This document shows positions 33,905-41,887 of a stretch of DNA of 64,000 nucleotides, one piece after another (the stretch's first letter is position 1; every line of letters starts with the position of its first letter). The stretch is from Mobilitalea torta (GTDB taxonomy: Bacteria > Bacillota > Clostridia > Lachnospirales > Lachnospiraceae): the NCBI RefSeq assembly GCF_050433395.1, contig NZ_JBNPXH010000001.1, forward strand, positions 744,001 through 808,000, given 5' to 3'. A program made the position numbers and the translations under genes. Under the pieces are notes generated by a model. The model was not told the DNA's origin, did not search any database, and worked only from the letters and a program-made list of their open reading frames with translations.

Positions 33905-34762
33905 ATGGGAAAGTACAGTTGGAAAGTAAGATTAGTTGTCGTACTTATATTACTTTTATCGGTATTGCTTTTACTTCCGGCAGCTACGGCAAATGCTGAT
34001 ATGGGACCGAAACCTGAGATTGAGGTGAGGGTGCTGAATCCTCCGGGAGGGGAATACTATCTGGATTTATTATCGAAGGAAGAAAACGGATATCAGAGCC
34101 TGCAGACACAGCGCTATGACAAGGCCAAGCTGGCCCTGTTGGAGAATTATGAGGAGGATGGCTGGAAAGCGGCTCTGGTTCACGGCACCTCCAGGCCGAT
34201 GTGGGGAGCTTTGACCGGTGAGAAAACGGATTATGGAATGAAGCACCGCTTTTGGTACATGGGTGTGCCGGATGATTTTAAACTGATTCTGGTGACACCG
34301 GATCAGCAGATTGTCGTATCGGAGGAGATTCACAGGGAGACGCTGAAGACTGTTGTAACCTATGACTATCTGACGAACTCCGTATCAATGGAAAATGTTA
34401 TGCTGGCGTATCTCAAGCAGTTTCTGGAGACCTGTATCTCCACATTGCTGATAGAAGGCGTACTGCTGCTCCTGTTCGGTTTTTCCTTGAAAGCCAACTG
34501 GAAGGTATTTCTGCTTATTAATTTTCTCACCCAGCTGGCACTGACTGCCACCGTCGGAATTATCTTTGCCAGGGAGGGCAGTCTGTCGGCGTATTTCCTG
34601 TTTGTACCGGTTGAAATTGTGATTATCATTGTGGAGAGCATTGTATTTGCCCTGCTGCTGAAAGGACAGGGGAGACTGAAAAGGGTTCTGTATGCAATTA
34701 CGGCTAATCTTGTCAGTGCAGGTGCCGGTCTGGTAATTATGAGCCTGAACTATGGTTTATGA
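33905..34762 (+). CDS. membrane protein with exported N-terminal domain, unknown function
   Basis: Not a family I can name. Signal peptide or first helix at ~8-30 (LVVVLILLLSVLLLLPAATANA), then an exported domain of ~140 residues starting DMGPKPEIEVRV and containing conserved-looking GGEYYLDLL and WYMGVPDDFKL stretches, then four C-terminal helices (~170-285). The arrangement, a small outer domain on a four-helix membrane unit, is reminiscent of envelope stress or cyanophage-like accessory proteins but no motif decides. Followed 27 bases later by the Cys-rich small gene, so probably co-transcribed with it. Promoter carries a candidate response-regulator box. Confidence 0.72.
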   Translation: MGKYSWKVRLVVVLILLLSVLLLLPAATANADMGPKPEIEVRVLNPPGGEYYLDLLSKEENGYQSLQTQRYDKAKLALLENYEEDGWKAALVHGTSRPMWGALTGEKTDYGMKHRFWYMGVPDDFKLILVTPDQQIVVSEEIHRETLKTVVTYDYLTNSVSMENVMLAYLKQFLETCISTLLIEGVLLLLFGFSLKANWKVFLLINFLTQLALTATVGIIFAREGSLSAYFLFVPVEIVIIIVESIVFALLLKGQGRLKRVLYAITANLVSAGAGLVIMSLNYGL

Positions 34763-34789
34763 TAACTATCTGCATGGGGGATTGATATC

Positions 34790-34948
34790 ATGAATAATAT
34801 TGATGATTGTGTAAGCAGCGGATGCTGCACCGGCTGCTCCGCCTGTATCAGTTCCTGTCCTTTTGGAGAATTGGAAATGGCGGATTGCGGAATTTGCTTA
34901 TTGCATTGCCCTGCTTCCGGATTGGGAGAAGAGGACGAGGATGATTGA
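34790..34948 (+). CDS. 52-residue ferredoxin-like iron-sulfur protein
   Basis: Short gene with GGGGG 10 bases before ATG. Nine cysteines in 52 residues: CTGCSACISSCP is a complete CxxCxxCxxxCP [4Fe-4S] signature (residues 13-24), and CGICLLHCP (33-41) is CxxCxxxCP, a second partial set that could use C7 or C12 as fourth ligand. The tail is acidic (EEDEDD). At this size it resembles a pared-down bacterial ferredoxin (usually ~55-60 residues with two full motifs). It may carry electrons for an unknown partner; the upstream membrane protein is the only co-directional neighbour within an operon-like distance. Confidence 0.72.
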   Translation: MNNIDDCVSSGCCTGCSACISSCPFGELEMADCGICLLHCPASGLGEEDEDD

Positions 34949-35018
34949 TAACGCAGCATTTTAAGTCAAGAAAATTGAACTGATTTCCTGGATAATGGAT
35001 TGCAGGAGGTGAGAAACG

Positions 35019-35939
35019 ATGAGTGAGGAAAAGAAGGATATATCCCCATCTGTGAAAATGATGCAGGCATATATATCTTCACACCTGCAAGATCCTATCA
35101 CTGCAAGGGATATAGCGAAGGCAGCGGGATATTCGCAGTATCATGCGGGAAGGCTGTTTAAAGAGGAGACGGGTCTGTCACCCTTTGAATACATCCGCCG
35201 TCAGCGGTTAATTCAATCCGCACACGCTTTGCGAAGCGGTAACACAAAAGTGCTTGATATTGCGCTGGACTTTGTCTTCGACAGTCACGAGGGCTTCACC
35301 CGTGCTTTTACCAATGCCTTTGGCATTACGCCTAAGAGGTATGCGAACTATACTGCCCCTAAAGGCTGGCAGATCCCTTATCGTTATCTCAACCGCCAAA
35401 AATTAAAAACGGAGGGATCAGTTATGAAAGAACAAACAGCGGTTATCTTTACTCAAATTATTGAACGTCCGAGACGTAAGCTCATTCTGCGGCGCAGTAA
35501 ACAGGCGGATGAATATTTCGCTTATTGCGAAGAGGTTGGCTGCGGAACGCCTGAGGCACCGGCGCCCTGGGATATTCTCTGCGGCATCAGGGAGGCTCTT
35601 TATGAACCCGTTGGAGTATGGCTGCCGGAGAATATGCGGCCTGCCGGAACAGGAATATATGCCCACGGGGTTGAGGTTCCTTACGATTATGCAGGAGAGA
35701 TACCGGACGGGTTTGACGTGATCGAGCTGGAACCGTGTATGCTGCTGGTGTTTCAAGGTGAGTCCTATGATGACGAATATTATCAGGATGCGGTGGGGCT
35801 TTGCATGAGGCATATTGAGAAGTTCAATCCGGAAGTTTACGGCTATCAATATGCCAATGAGTTAGCGCCGAAAATGCAGCTTGCTCCCATGGGCTGGCGC
35901 GGTTATATCGAGATGAGACCGGTTAAGTGTATGAAATAG
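35019..35939 (+). CDS. AraC-type regulator with GyrI-like effector domain
   Basis: N-terminal AraC/XylS double helix-turn-helix at ~10-112 (ITARDIAKAAGYSQYHAGRLFKEE read in pieces: ARDIAKAAGYSQYHAGRLF; VLDIALDFVFDSHEGFTRAF; FGITPKRY) and a C-terminal GyrI/Rob-type small-molecule domain ~135-306 (GIYAHGVEVPYDYAGEIP; MLLVFQGESYDDEYY). HTH-first order is typical of the Rob/MarA-fusion class that responds to hydrophobic compounds. 306 aa, full length. Start has GGAGG 9 bases upstream. Monocistronic, followed by a strong hairpin. Confidence 0.92.
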   Translation: MSEEKKDISPSVKMMQAYISSHLQDPITARDIAKAAGYSQYHAGRLFKEETGLSPFEYIRRQRLIQSAHALRSGNTKVLDIALDFVFDSHEGFTRAFTNAFGITPKRYANYTAPKGWQIPYRYLNRQKLKTEGSVMKEQTAVIFTQIIERPRRKLILRRSKQADEYFAYCEEVGCGTPEAPAPWDILCGIREALYEPVGVWLPENMRPAGTGIYAHGVEVPYDYAGEIPDGFDVIELEPCMLLVFQGESYDDEYYQDAVGLCMRHIEKFNPEVYGYQYANELAPKMQLAPMGWRGYIEMRPVKCMK

Positions 35940-35956
35940 GGAACACAGTTATAACA

Positions 35957-35997
35957 AACCCTTTAAACTGGTCAATTATGGACCAGTTTGAAGGGTT
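35957..35997. terminator. bidirectional hairpin between convergent genes
   Basis: 17-bp stem AACCCTTTAAACTGGTC / GACCAGTTTGAAGGGTT (one G-T pair) with a 7-base loop, between the AraC-type gene and the convergent acetyltransferase. T-rich flank is better on the minus strand (TTTGTTAT). Confidence 0.72.
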
Positions 35998-36132
35998 CCA
36001 AAAACACCTTCCAGTTTATCTGCATATTCTTCCGTTAATGACCCCTGTATAATCTGCTGCCAGCCAAAAAAGCAAGAAGCTTACCGGCTTCATCCGAACG
36101 CACAAAGGCCATTTGCTCACCCTGCATCAAAA

Positions 36133-36636
36133 TCAGTTTTCAAAAAAGAATACATCCCCCAGCGTTCCGTCCTCATATTCCGTATTGGGACAGGCTTCCG
36201 CTAAGCGATAGTTTCCCTTTGTATAATCCGAAACGATATTATTCCAAAAATGGACCGAGGAAATATTATGCGGATGCCTTTTCAACTGCCATTTCCCATG
36301 GAATAAATCAAAAATCCTGCAAGCGGCTATTCTTCCGATACCCTTCCGTCGATACTTATACATTATGAAGAACTCGGCCAGGGAGTAATCAGTAGCCTCA
36401 GAAGCCTCGGGATAATCATTCACCATTGCAAAACCCGCCAGACAACCATCAACCAAAATAAAATAGGCCCATCGTTTTTCCTCCGTCCAGTAATTATCAA
36501 GGTAGTCGTATCCGTATAAACCTAGTTTATTGACATCGCGGTTGTTCCATTGTGAAAATTCATAATCGTATTTCTCCAGGAGGTTTCTTAATATTTCCTT
36601 CTCGTCGGCGGCAACCTGTTTTATCCCGATATTCAT
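36133..36636 (-). CDS. GNAT-family N-acetyltransferase
   Basis: Acetyl-CoA-dependent acetyltransferase of unknown substrate. GNAT motif A is YSLAEFFIMYKYRRKGIGRIAACRIF with the R/QxxGxG loop RRKGIG. The N-terminal segment EILRNLLEKYDYEFSQW and YGYDYLDNYW match a widespread uncharacterised subgroup. Start at MNIGIKQV (AAAGGT 10 bases upstream); 167 aa. Next to another GNAT gene in the same orientation. Confidence 0.85.
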   Translation of the reverse strand: MNIGIKQVAADEKEILRNLLEKYDYEFSQWNNRDVNKLGLYGYDYLDNYWTEEKRWAYFILVDGCLAGFAMVNDYPEASEATDYSLAEFFIMYKYRRKGIGRIAACRIFDLFHGKWQLKRHPHNISSVHFWNNIVSDYTKGNYRLAEACPNTEYEDGTLGDVFFFEN

Positions 36637-36667
36637 GCTAATATTACCTTTCTGTGATGTTTTGTTT

Positions 36668-37108
36668 CTATGTGTCGATGCGCTCCAGCTGCACAAGGGC
36701 TTTGTTACGGTAAACAAGGTCGGTGCGGGAGGTAAAGCCGATCCGCTCCCAGAAACCATTGCCGCGCTCGTTCCGTTCAAATACAACGAGGGCAACTTTG
36801 GTGATCCCTTCTGCCAGGAGAGCATCCAGTGCGGCATTCACAAGCTGCGTTCCGATTTGCCTGCCCCACAACCGGGGATCAACACAGGTATGGTAGATAT
36901 AACCGCGCCGCCCGTCGTGGCCGGATATGATTACTCCCACCGTTTTTCCCTCAAGCTCGGCAACAAAGCAAGTGGATGGGTTGCGCTTCAAGTAGCGTTC
37001 AATGCCCTCGCGGCTGTCATCAATATCATTCAGCCCCATTCCCGGAGTATTACGCCATAGTTCATATACTGCATCATAGTCTGAAATGTTCATTTTCCGT
37101 ATTGTCAT
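36668..37108 (-). CDS. GNAT-family N-acetyltransferase
   Basis: Compact GNAT enzyme (147 aa from MTIRKMNISDYDAVYELW). Motif A: GYIYHTCVDPRLWGRQIGTQLVNAALDAL with the acetyl-CoA loop RLWGRQIG, then EGITKVALVVFERNERGNGFWERIGF. Similar to the YpeA/RimI-like group; substrate unknown. The start is uncertain: MDPIMTIRK (37120) and a longer form at 37144 are possible, because the ribosome site AAGGG is one base from the former and 13 from the chosen one. Confidence 0.82.
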   Translation of the reverse strand: MTIRKMNISDYDAVYELWRNTPGMGLNDIDDSREGIERYLKRNPSTCFVAELEGKTVGVIISGHDGRRGYIYHTCVDPRLWGRQIGTQLVNAALDALLAEGITKVALVVFERNERGNGFWERIGFTSRTDLVYRNKALVQLERIDT

Positions 37109-37184
37109 AATTGGGTCCATGCCCTTCACTGCACAAATCGCCATAAAAATACCGGCATGGCTCTCCCCCTTTCATTCCTGTATT

Positions 37185-37517
37185 TTATTTCCTTCCATCC
37201 TGGCTTCCCGCAGTAAAATCAAGATCATATCCAGTCCCGTGAGAGAATAAGACGCCATCGCTGATCTTGTGCCCGGTGTAAAATTCTTTCAGAGATTTCT
37301 TCGTTTCCTCGTCAAGATAATGCCAGCGTACTCCCTGAATTGCACCTTCCAGTGCCGAAAGCCGCATAAGGCAGGCAGACGGGTCCTGGGCGAGAATTCG
37401 CAGCCATGCCTCACGGCTGCCCACAGCCCTCAACTCTTCCTCAGTGGCAATGCCTGCATCCGCAAGCTGTGCTTCCAGCTTCGCGGCAATATTCGGCAGC
37501 TTTGATAATTCACCCAT
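37185..37517 (-). CDS. TfoX C-terminal domain protein
   Basis: 110 residues matching the helical C-terminal domain of TfoX/Sxy competence regulators: LSKLPNIAAKLEAQLADAGI, EELRAVGSREAWLRIL, CLMRLSALEGAIQGVRWHYLD, LKEFY. The N-terminal TfoX domain is absent; free-standing C-terminal domains are common in Firmicutes and their role is not established. The fold resembles helix-hairpin-helix DNA-binding proteins. GGAGG precedes the start by 8 bases. Confidence 0.82.
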   Translation of the reverse strand: MGELSKLPNIAAKLEAQLADAGIATEEELRAVGSREAWLRILAQDPSACLMRLSALEGAIQGVRWHYLDEETKKSLKEFYTGHKISDGVLFSHGTGYDLDFTAGSQDGRK

Positions 37518-37580
37518 TTCTCGATCCTCCTATATTATTTTTGATCTTACCAATTCCAACTCCTGTGCAGCTAATCCTTG

Positions 37581-38702
37581 TCATTGGCTTTTATAATCAA
37601 TGCTTCCGCAATACCAACCGCTGATCCCATCTTTTTTTACAAAATAGCCTCTTGATGTCTTCTTCATTATAGATAATTCATCTCCAATGTCTACGGGCGG
37701 CCTGTAATCAGTATAATTATAGCATCCTGCGTTTTCATCGAAGCTGTAGATAGAATCATTGTGAATCCAAAGGCGGTAGCCGGTGGATTTATGCCGGGCG
37801 AATGAAAATTCTTCGCCTTTTTCGAGAATCTCGATTTTGTTGTCAATATAGCGAATATTGATGGAGCCTTCCGACTTTTTCTGCGGCGTCCGGGCGTAAG
37901 CTACGGGAAAATCATCATAAGCTGCAAAGGTAATATCCCCGGAGTCAATATCGGAAATAATGAGGGCATTGAGCTGTCCGTCCTGTCTGACTCCGCACCC
38001 GCCATCGATGCTTATAATTTTCTGCTTTTTATTTATAATGGGGAGGAAGGATGCAATTTTATCGTTATACAGGGGTACCGGCCAGTGGCCGACAACAACA
38101 TATTTATTAAATTCCAGGCCCTTCTCCATGAAGGCATCGTTTTTCAGATAAGGAAATGCATCGGTTTCATGAAAGAGCTCAGGACCATTGGACGGCAGAC
38201 CTCCGTGAACGAAGATATAGTTCTGGGTTTCGATCACAGTTGGAAGACTGCGCAGAAAATCAAGCTCTTTCCGGAAGCTTTCTTTGATCTGTTCCTTTGC
38301 CTTTGGAACATCCGCAGGGCTATGAATATCCATGTCCAGCTCATGGCACATATCTAAAAAGAAGCAGCCGCCGTAATGTTTTTTCATCCATTCCGTATAT
38401 TGAAAAAGTGACTCACTGTCGTCGACGGTATTATGATCAAGCATTAAAAGTCTGGCGGCATCTACATTTCCCATGAGGGGATAAACGGTATGGCTGTCAC
38501 ATAGCTGCATCACATAGCGAAGTGTTTTGAGGCTGCAAGGCCCTTTTTCAAGAATATCCCCTACAATAAATAGAATATCGTTTTGTATGAAATTTATCTT
38601 TTTTAAAATATTTTTCAGATGATCGTAATGGCCGTGAATATCGCTGATAACAATCATTCGTCTGTTGGAAGGTATGTTTATTTTTTCAATCTTAGCCTGC
38701 AT
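37581..38702 (-). CDS. PPP-type metallophosphatase with C-terminal extension
   Basis: Calcineurin-like phosphoesterase of the Ser/Thr protein phosphatase/ApaH group. Metal and phosphate motifs: DIHGHYD (29-35 region), GDILEKGP in place of the usual GDxVDRG, GNVD in place of GNHE, YIFVHGGLPSNG and VVGHWPVP. The last ~110 residues (after AYDDFPVAYA) are not phosphatase and end in SRGYFVKKDGISGWYCG, an SH3-like look. Changes in the second and third motifs (Asp-Arg lost, His replaced by Val) leave activity open. Start at MQAKIEKIN because AGGAG lies 6 bases upstream. 373 aa. Confidence 0.82.
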   Translation of the reverse strand: MQAKIEKINIPSNRRMIVISDIHGHYDHLKNILKKINFIQNDILFIVGDILEKGPCSLKTLRYVMQLCDSHTVYPLMGNVDAARLLMLDHNTVDDSESLFQYTEWMKKHYGGCFFLDMCHELDMDIHSPADVPKAKEQIKESFRKELDFLRSLPTVIETQNYIFVHGGLPSNGPELFHETDAFPYLKNDAFMEKGLEFNKYVVVGHWPVPLYNDKIASFLPIINKKQKIISIDGGCGVRQDGQLNALIISDIDSGDITFAAYDDFPVAYARTPQKKSEGSINIRYIDNKIEILEKGEEFSFARHKSTGYRLWIHNDSIYSFDENAGCYNYTDYRPPVDIGDELSIMKKTSRGYFVKKDGISGWYCGSIDYKSQ

Positions 38703-38910
38703 GTTCTTCTCCTGCTGTATCAATGAATCTGTCAGCATTTTCATTCAGTAGTATGTAAGAAAGATTAACATAATAAGGACAATGCTTCAAGAGCAAAATG
38801 ATAAACATCGATAGGTATTTCTATCAGCGGGACTGCGGCGTTTTACATCAAACGATTGCCAGAGGAAGCATTGTATTTAAAATGTATTTACCTGGGGCAG
38901 GAGGGATAGA
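38703..38910. other. non-coding gap between divergent genes
   Basis: No ORF with a ribosome site. A 10-bp repeat ACAATGCTTC (38779) reappears inverted as GAAGCATTGT (38865), 76 bases away; this may be chance. No terminator is expected here because the flanking genes diverge. Confidence 0.4.
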
Positions 38911-38938
38911 TTGACAAAAAATAATATAATAGTATTAT
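38911..38938 (+). promoter_or_regulatory. promoter of the 234-aa unknown protein gene
   Basis: Perfect TTGACA, 16-base A/T-only spacer, TATTAT (5/6). A second TATAAT occurs a few bases later. Start codon is ~98 bases downstream behind AAGGAGG. Confidence 0.65.
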
Positions 38939-39036
38939 TATAATTAGAAGCTTTATGAAATAAGTGATAGCTTGATTTTCAAGTAAAAGGGCTGCTCTCT
39001 AATTTGTTCACCATCTTTTATAAGGAGGAATGTATC

Positions 39037-39741
39037 ATGAGGAGAAAAACAGTACAAATTGGGGCTGTTTCACTATTGTGCGTATGTCTGATACTAATTG
39101 GGGTATTGCTGGTGCTGCATAAGCAGAAGGAGAGTACGTATAGCTGTTATCAAATTCCGGTTGGAGGCGGAAAGCTGAGATGGGGAATGAGCAAAGAGGA
39201 AATCATAACCGTGATGGGAGATCCGGCCTTGATGGAAGACAATAAGGGGTATGAAGATATTCTAACCTATAATACTCCGGTTTCCAGTAAAATGGGCTCT
39301 TGTTCGGAAATAATCCTGCATGTAGGGAGCGGCGTGGCAGCTGTTGAAATACAGGAAGCAGCACCCAAGGGGCTCAGTATTATTGAGATGAAAATTGATA
39401 AAGCAACGAAGGAAACCACCATTAAGAAGCTTTCCGCATTTTATGGGAGCTTAATTGAGAAAACCAGCCAGATTGAATTCGATCTGCAAAAAGGTGCTCC
39501 AGACTACTTTAATAAAATATATTACAGCGATAAATGGAGGCTTGATACTTTGCCGGAGGAGGAATACGGCCGGCTTGCAGCGTTTTATCAGAAAAGCAGG
39601 AAAGACTGGCCAATAGAGAAAGAGGAAGCGCTTATGAGGATGGGGGTATCAGGTGTTGCGTCGGGAGACGCTTATACCTGCAATGTAACGCTGGATGCTT
39701 ATGTTTTATCCTGCCTGGAAAGTTCCAAAAATGAAAAATGA
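39037..39741 (+). CDS. membrane-anchored protein of unknown function
   Basis: MRRKTVQIGAVSLLCVCLIL is a signal-anchor; a Cys falls inside it but without lipobox context. The outer domain (from ~35) has GGGKLRWGMSKEEIITVMGDP, which resembles the beta-hairpin/helix opening of BamE/SmpA-like folds (G.l..GmskeeV...lG.P), then a long stretch with no known motif. Start at MRRKTV because AAGGAGGAATGTATC precedes it with good spacing; an upstream ATG has none. 234 aa, monocistronic. Function unknown. Confidence 0.7.
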   Translation: MRRKTVQIGAVSLLCVCLILIGVLLVLHKQKESTYSCYQIPVGGGKLRWGMSKEEIITVMGDPALMEDNKGYEDILTYNTPVSSKMGSCSEIILHVGSGVAAVEIQEAAPKGLSIIEMKIDKATKETTIKKLSAFYGSLIEKTSQIEFDLQKGAPDYFNKIYYSDKWRLDTLPEEEYGRLAAFYQKSRKDWPIEKEEALMRMGVSGVASGDAYTCNVTLDAYVLSCLESSKNEK

Positions 39742-39787
39742 TTTCCCCCTGTCTGCTTTCCAAACAAAAATATAAGAAATAAAGAGG

Positions 39788-39824
39788 AAGCCCGGAAGAG
39801 GAGCAATGTGCTTATCCCGGGCTT
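39788..39824. terminator. bidirectional terminator
   Basis: AAGCCCGG / CCGGGCTT perfect 8-bp stem with a 21-base loop, between convergent genes. Short pyrimidine-rich tails on both sides (TTCTC on plus, CCTCTTTATTTC on minus). Confidence 0.68.
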
Positions 39825-39847
39825 TCTCGATTCAGGAAAGAGATTAC

Positions 39848-41602
39848 CTATTCGCCCTCTTCATCCTGCAGAGCATCGAACCCCTCTTCTCCTGTGCGGA
39901 TTTTGATGACATTTTCCACGTCGTATAAGAAAATCTTACCGTCTCCCACTCTTCCCGTGTACAGTGCCAGCTTGATGGTGTCAATCAATGTTTTTGTAGG
40001 GATCTTGCATACAATGATGTCAACCTGTACCTTCGGCAGAAGCCTTGTTTTGACCGGCGTACCGCGGTAGTATTCCGTATGCCCCTTCTGCATGCCATAT
40101 CCGAGGACATTGGTGACGGTCAGCCCGGTGATGCCAAGCTTGTCGAGAGCGGCCTGCAGCTTCGTGAACTTATCCTGATTCGTGAGGATGGTGACCTTGG
40201 TCATTTTTGCGCCCGGCTGTGCGCGGTTCACGACGGGGATGGCAGCCTCCGGCGCAACAGGGCCGAATAAATGCTCCGGCATTTTAACCGGGGCGGTTAC
40301 CATAGCTTCGCTTCCGTTATCCATTTCCATCACAGGAGCAATAATGGAAAAGTCAGGATAGGCGGAATTCCCATGCTCGCCGATATCAAGTCCCTGGATT
40401 TCCTCCTCAAGGGTGACGCGGATACCGACCGTCTTTTTAAGCAGGAACCAAACCAGAGAGGAGGATGCAAATACAAATGCGCCGACGGCGGCAATGCCGA
40501 GAAGCTCCGCGCCAAGGAGCCGGAAGCCGCCGCCGAAGAACAGACCGTTGACGGTGGAGAGGCTGGTCACACCCTCCTGGGCGAACAGGCCGACACAGAT
40601 GGTTCCGAAAATGCCGCAGACGAGATGAACGGAGGTGGCTCCAACCGGATCGTCCACCTTGGCCCGGTCAAAGATAATAACGGCAAATACCACAATCACG
40701 CCGGCAATGGCACCGATAATCATGGAGCTTCCTACGCTGACAAAGGCACAGCTGCCGGTGACACCCACAAGGCCGGCCAGACAGCCGTTGATGGTCATGC
40801 CCAGATCCGGCTTGCCGATGAAGATCCATGATGTGGCAGTAGCGGTCAGAACAGCGGCAATGGCAGCGGTATTGGTGGTCACGAGAATATGTACCACATC
40901 TGCGGGATTTTGAAAGCTCATGGTGGAGCCGGGGTTAAAGCCGAACCAGCCAAGCCAAAGTACAAAAAGACCGATTACCGCGAGAGACATGTTGTGGCCC
41001 GGAATAGCTTTGGGCTTTCCGTTCTTGTCATATTTTCCGTGACGGGGTCCGAGCAAAAGAGCACCGGAGAGGGCTGCCCAGCCGCCGACGGAATGGACGA
41101 CGGTATCACCGGCAAAATCCAGAAAGCCCAGGTCTGCCAGCCAGCCTCCGCCCCAGATCCAATGGCCGACGATGGGATAGATGACAAGGGTCAGAGCAAA
41201 GGAAAACAGAATAAAGGATAGGTATTTGACGCGCTCTGCAACCGCACCGGATACGATAGTGGCAGCGGTGCCGCAAAATACCAGCTGGAAGAATAATTTT
41301 CCCCAGAAGGGCACATTGGGCGTCAAGGTATTCTGATAGAAATCAAGATTTGAATTGCCCAGAATGAACAGGTTCTGTGTGCCGATCAAAGGGTTATCCC
41401 CGCCAAACATCAGCCCCCAGCCCAGAAGCATGAAGCCCAGCGAAGAGACGGCGAACACGATAAAGTTCTTGGACAGGATGTTTACAGTGTTTTTCGATCT
41501 GGCCATGCCGGACTCGACTGCCGCAAAGCCGAGATTCATAAAAAATACCAGCACAGCCGCAAGCAGTACCCATAGAGTGTCAATAATCATTGTAATATTC
41601 AT
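39848..41602 (-). CDS. amt: ammonium channel fused to P-II signalling protein
   Basis: Residues 1-~425 are an Amt/MEP ammonium channel: VFFMNLGFAAVESGMARSKN, the conserved GHWIWGGGWLA, first pore His in DTVVHSVGG, GFNPGSTMS, second pore His in TSVHLVCG. A linker (~425-466) leads to a complete P-II domain at 467-584: VTILTNQDKFTKLQ, T-loop QKGHTEYYRG, and the ATP-site TGRVGDGKIFLYDVENVIKIRTGE. P-II normally plugs Amt when nitrogen is plentiful; here channel and plug are one chain. The Tyr uridylylated in enteric P-II (Y51) is Val (residue 517), so control by GlnD is not expected. Start MNITMI is set by GGGAGG 8 bases upstream. Confidence 0.94.
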   Translation of the reverse strand: MNITMIIDTLWVLLAAVLVFFMNLGFAAVESGMARSKNTVNILSKNFIVFAVSSLGFMLLGWGLMFGGDNPLIGTQNLFILGNSNLDFYQNTLTPNVPFWGKLFFQLVFCGTAATIVSGAVAERVKYLSFILFSFALTLVIYPIVGHWIWGGGWLADLGFLDFAGDTVVHSVGGWAALSGALLLGPRHGKYDKNGKPKAIPGHNMSLAVIGLFVLWLGWFGFNPGSTMSFQNPADVVHILVTTNTAAIAAVLTATATSWIFIGKPDLGMTINGCLAGLVGVTGSCAFVSVGSSMIIGAIAGVIVVFAVIIFDRAKVDDPVGATSVHLVCGIFGTICVGLFAQEGVTSLSTVNGLFFGGGFRLLGAELLGIAAVGAFVFASSSLVWFLLKKTVGIRVTLEEEIQGLDIGEHGNSAYPDFSIIAPVMEMDNGSEAMVTAPVKMPEHLFGPVAPEAAIPVVNRAQPGAKMTKVTILTNQDKFTKLQAALDKLGITGLTVTNVLGYGMQKGHTEYYRGTPVKTRLLPKVQVDIIVCKIPTKTLIDTIKLALYTGRVGDGKIFLYDVENVIKIRTGEEGFDALQDEEGE

Positions 41603-41626
41603 AGACGTTTCCTCCCATAAAAAATG

Positions 41627-41679
41627 GGTGTGTATTTTATTGCTCGCATCAGCAGATGCCAATCAATAGAACACACACC
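41627..41679 (-). terminator. leader terminator/attenuator in front of amt
   Basis: On the minus strand a 16-bp arm pair (41664-41679 with 41627-41642, one mismatch) encloses an inner hairpin GCATC-TGCT-GATGC, and is followed by CATTTTTT. The T-run ends one base before the ribosome site. An intrinsic terminator between promoter and first codon implies regulated read-through. I cannot match it to a named riboswitch or to a clear ANTAR hexaloop pair. Confidence 0.7.
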
Positions 41680-41807
41680 TTTGTGTACGTTGTTTCCAAC
41701 AGTTATCCTAACCTTTCTAAAACAGATTGCCTTTCTCCTCGGAGCAGAATCTGCCGGAAGACTCCGGAGTACTCCTTCCTATTATCCCCGCCCTTTCTGT
41801 GCAAAAT

Positions 41808-41842
41808 AAAAGCGCTGCGGGCATGTCACCCATAGCGCTTTT
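41808..41842 (-). promoter_or_regulatory. 5' hairpin of the amt leader
   Basis: AAAAGCGCT / AGCGCTTTT, perfect 9 bp, with an inner GGG/CCC pairing, starting ~10 bases after the predicted transcription start and followed by ATTTTGC. It may be a first terminator or the 5' part of a two-hairpin regulatory RNA. Confidence 0.55.
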
Positions 41843-41858
41843 GCTGTTCTTGCGGTTG

Positions 41859-41887
41859 ATTATATCCGAACCTTATATGTTTGTCAA
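41859..41887 (-). promoter_or_regulatory. consensus sigma-A promoter of amt
   Basis: On the minus strand TTGACA, 17 bases, TATAAT: both hexamers perfect. It lies ~255 bases before the amt start codon, which defines the long leader. Confidence 0.88.

Noticed and set aside
38779..38874. ACAATGCTTC / GAAGCATTGT inverted pair 76 bases apart
   Set aside because: A 10-bp match over this distance is expected a few times by chance in 64 kb, and nothing else suggests a mobile element.
41600..41860. amt leader as a known glutamine, c-di-GMP, glycine or T-box riboswitch
   Set aside because: None of the conserved core segments of those classes is visible; only the terminator architecture is supported.
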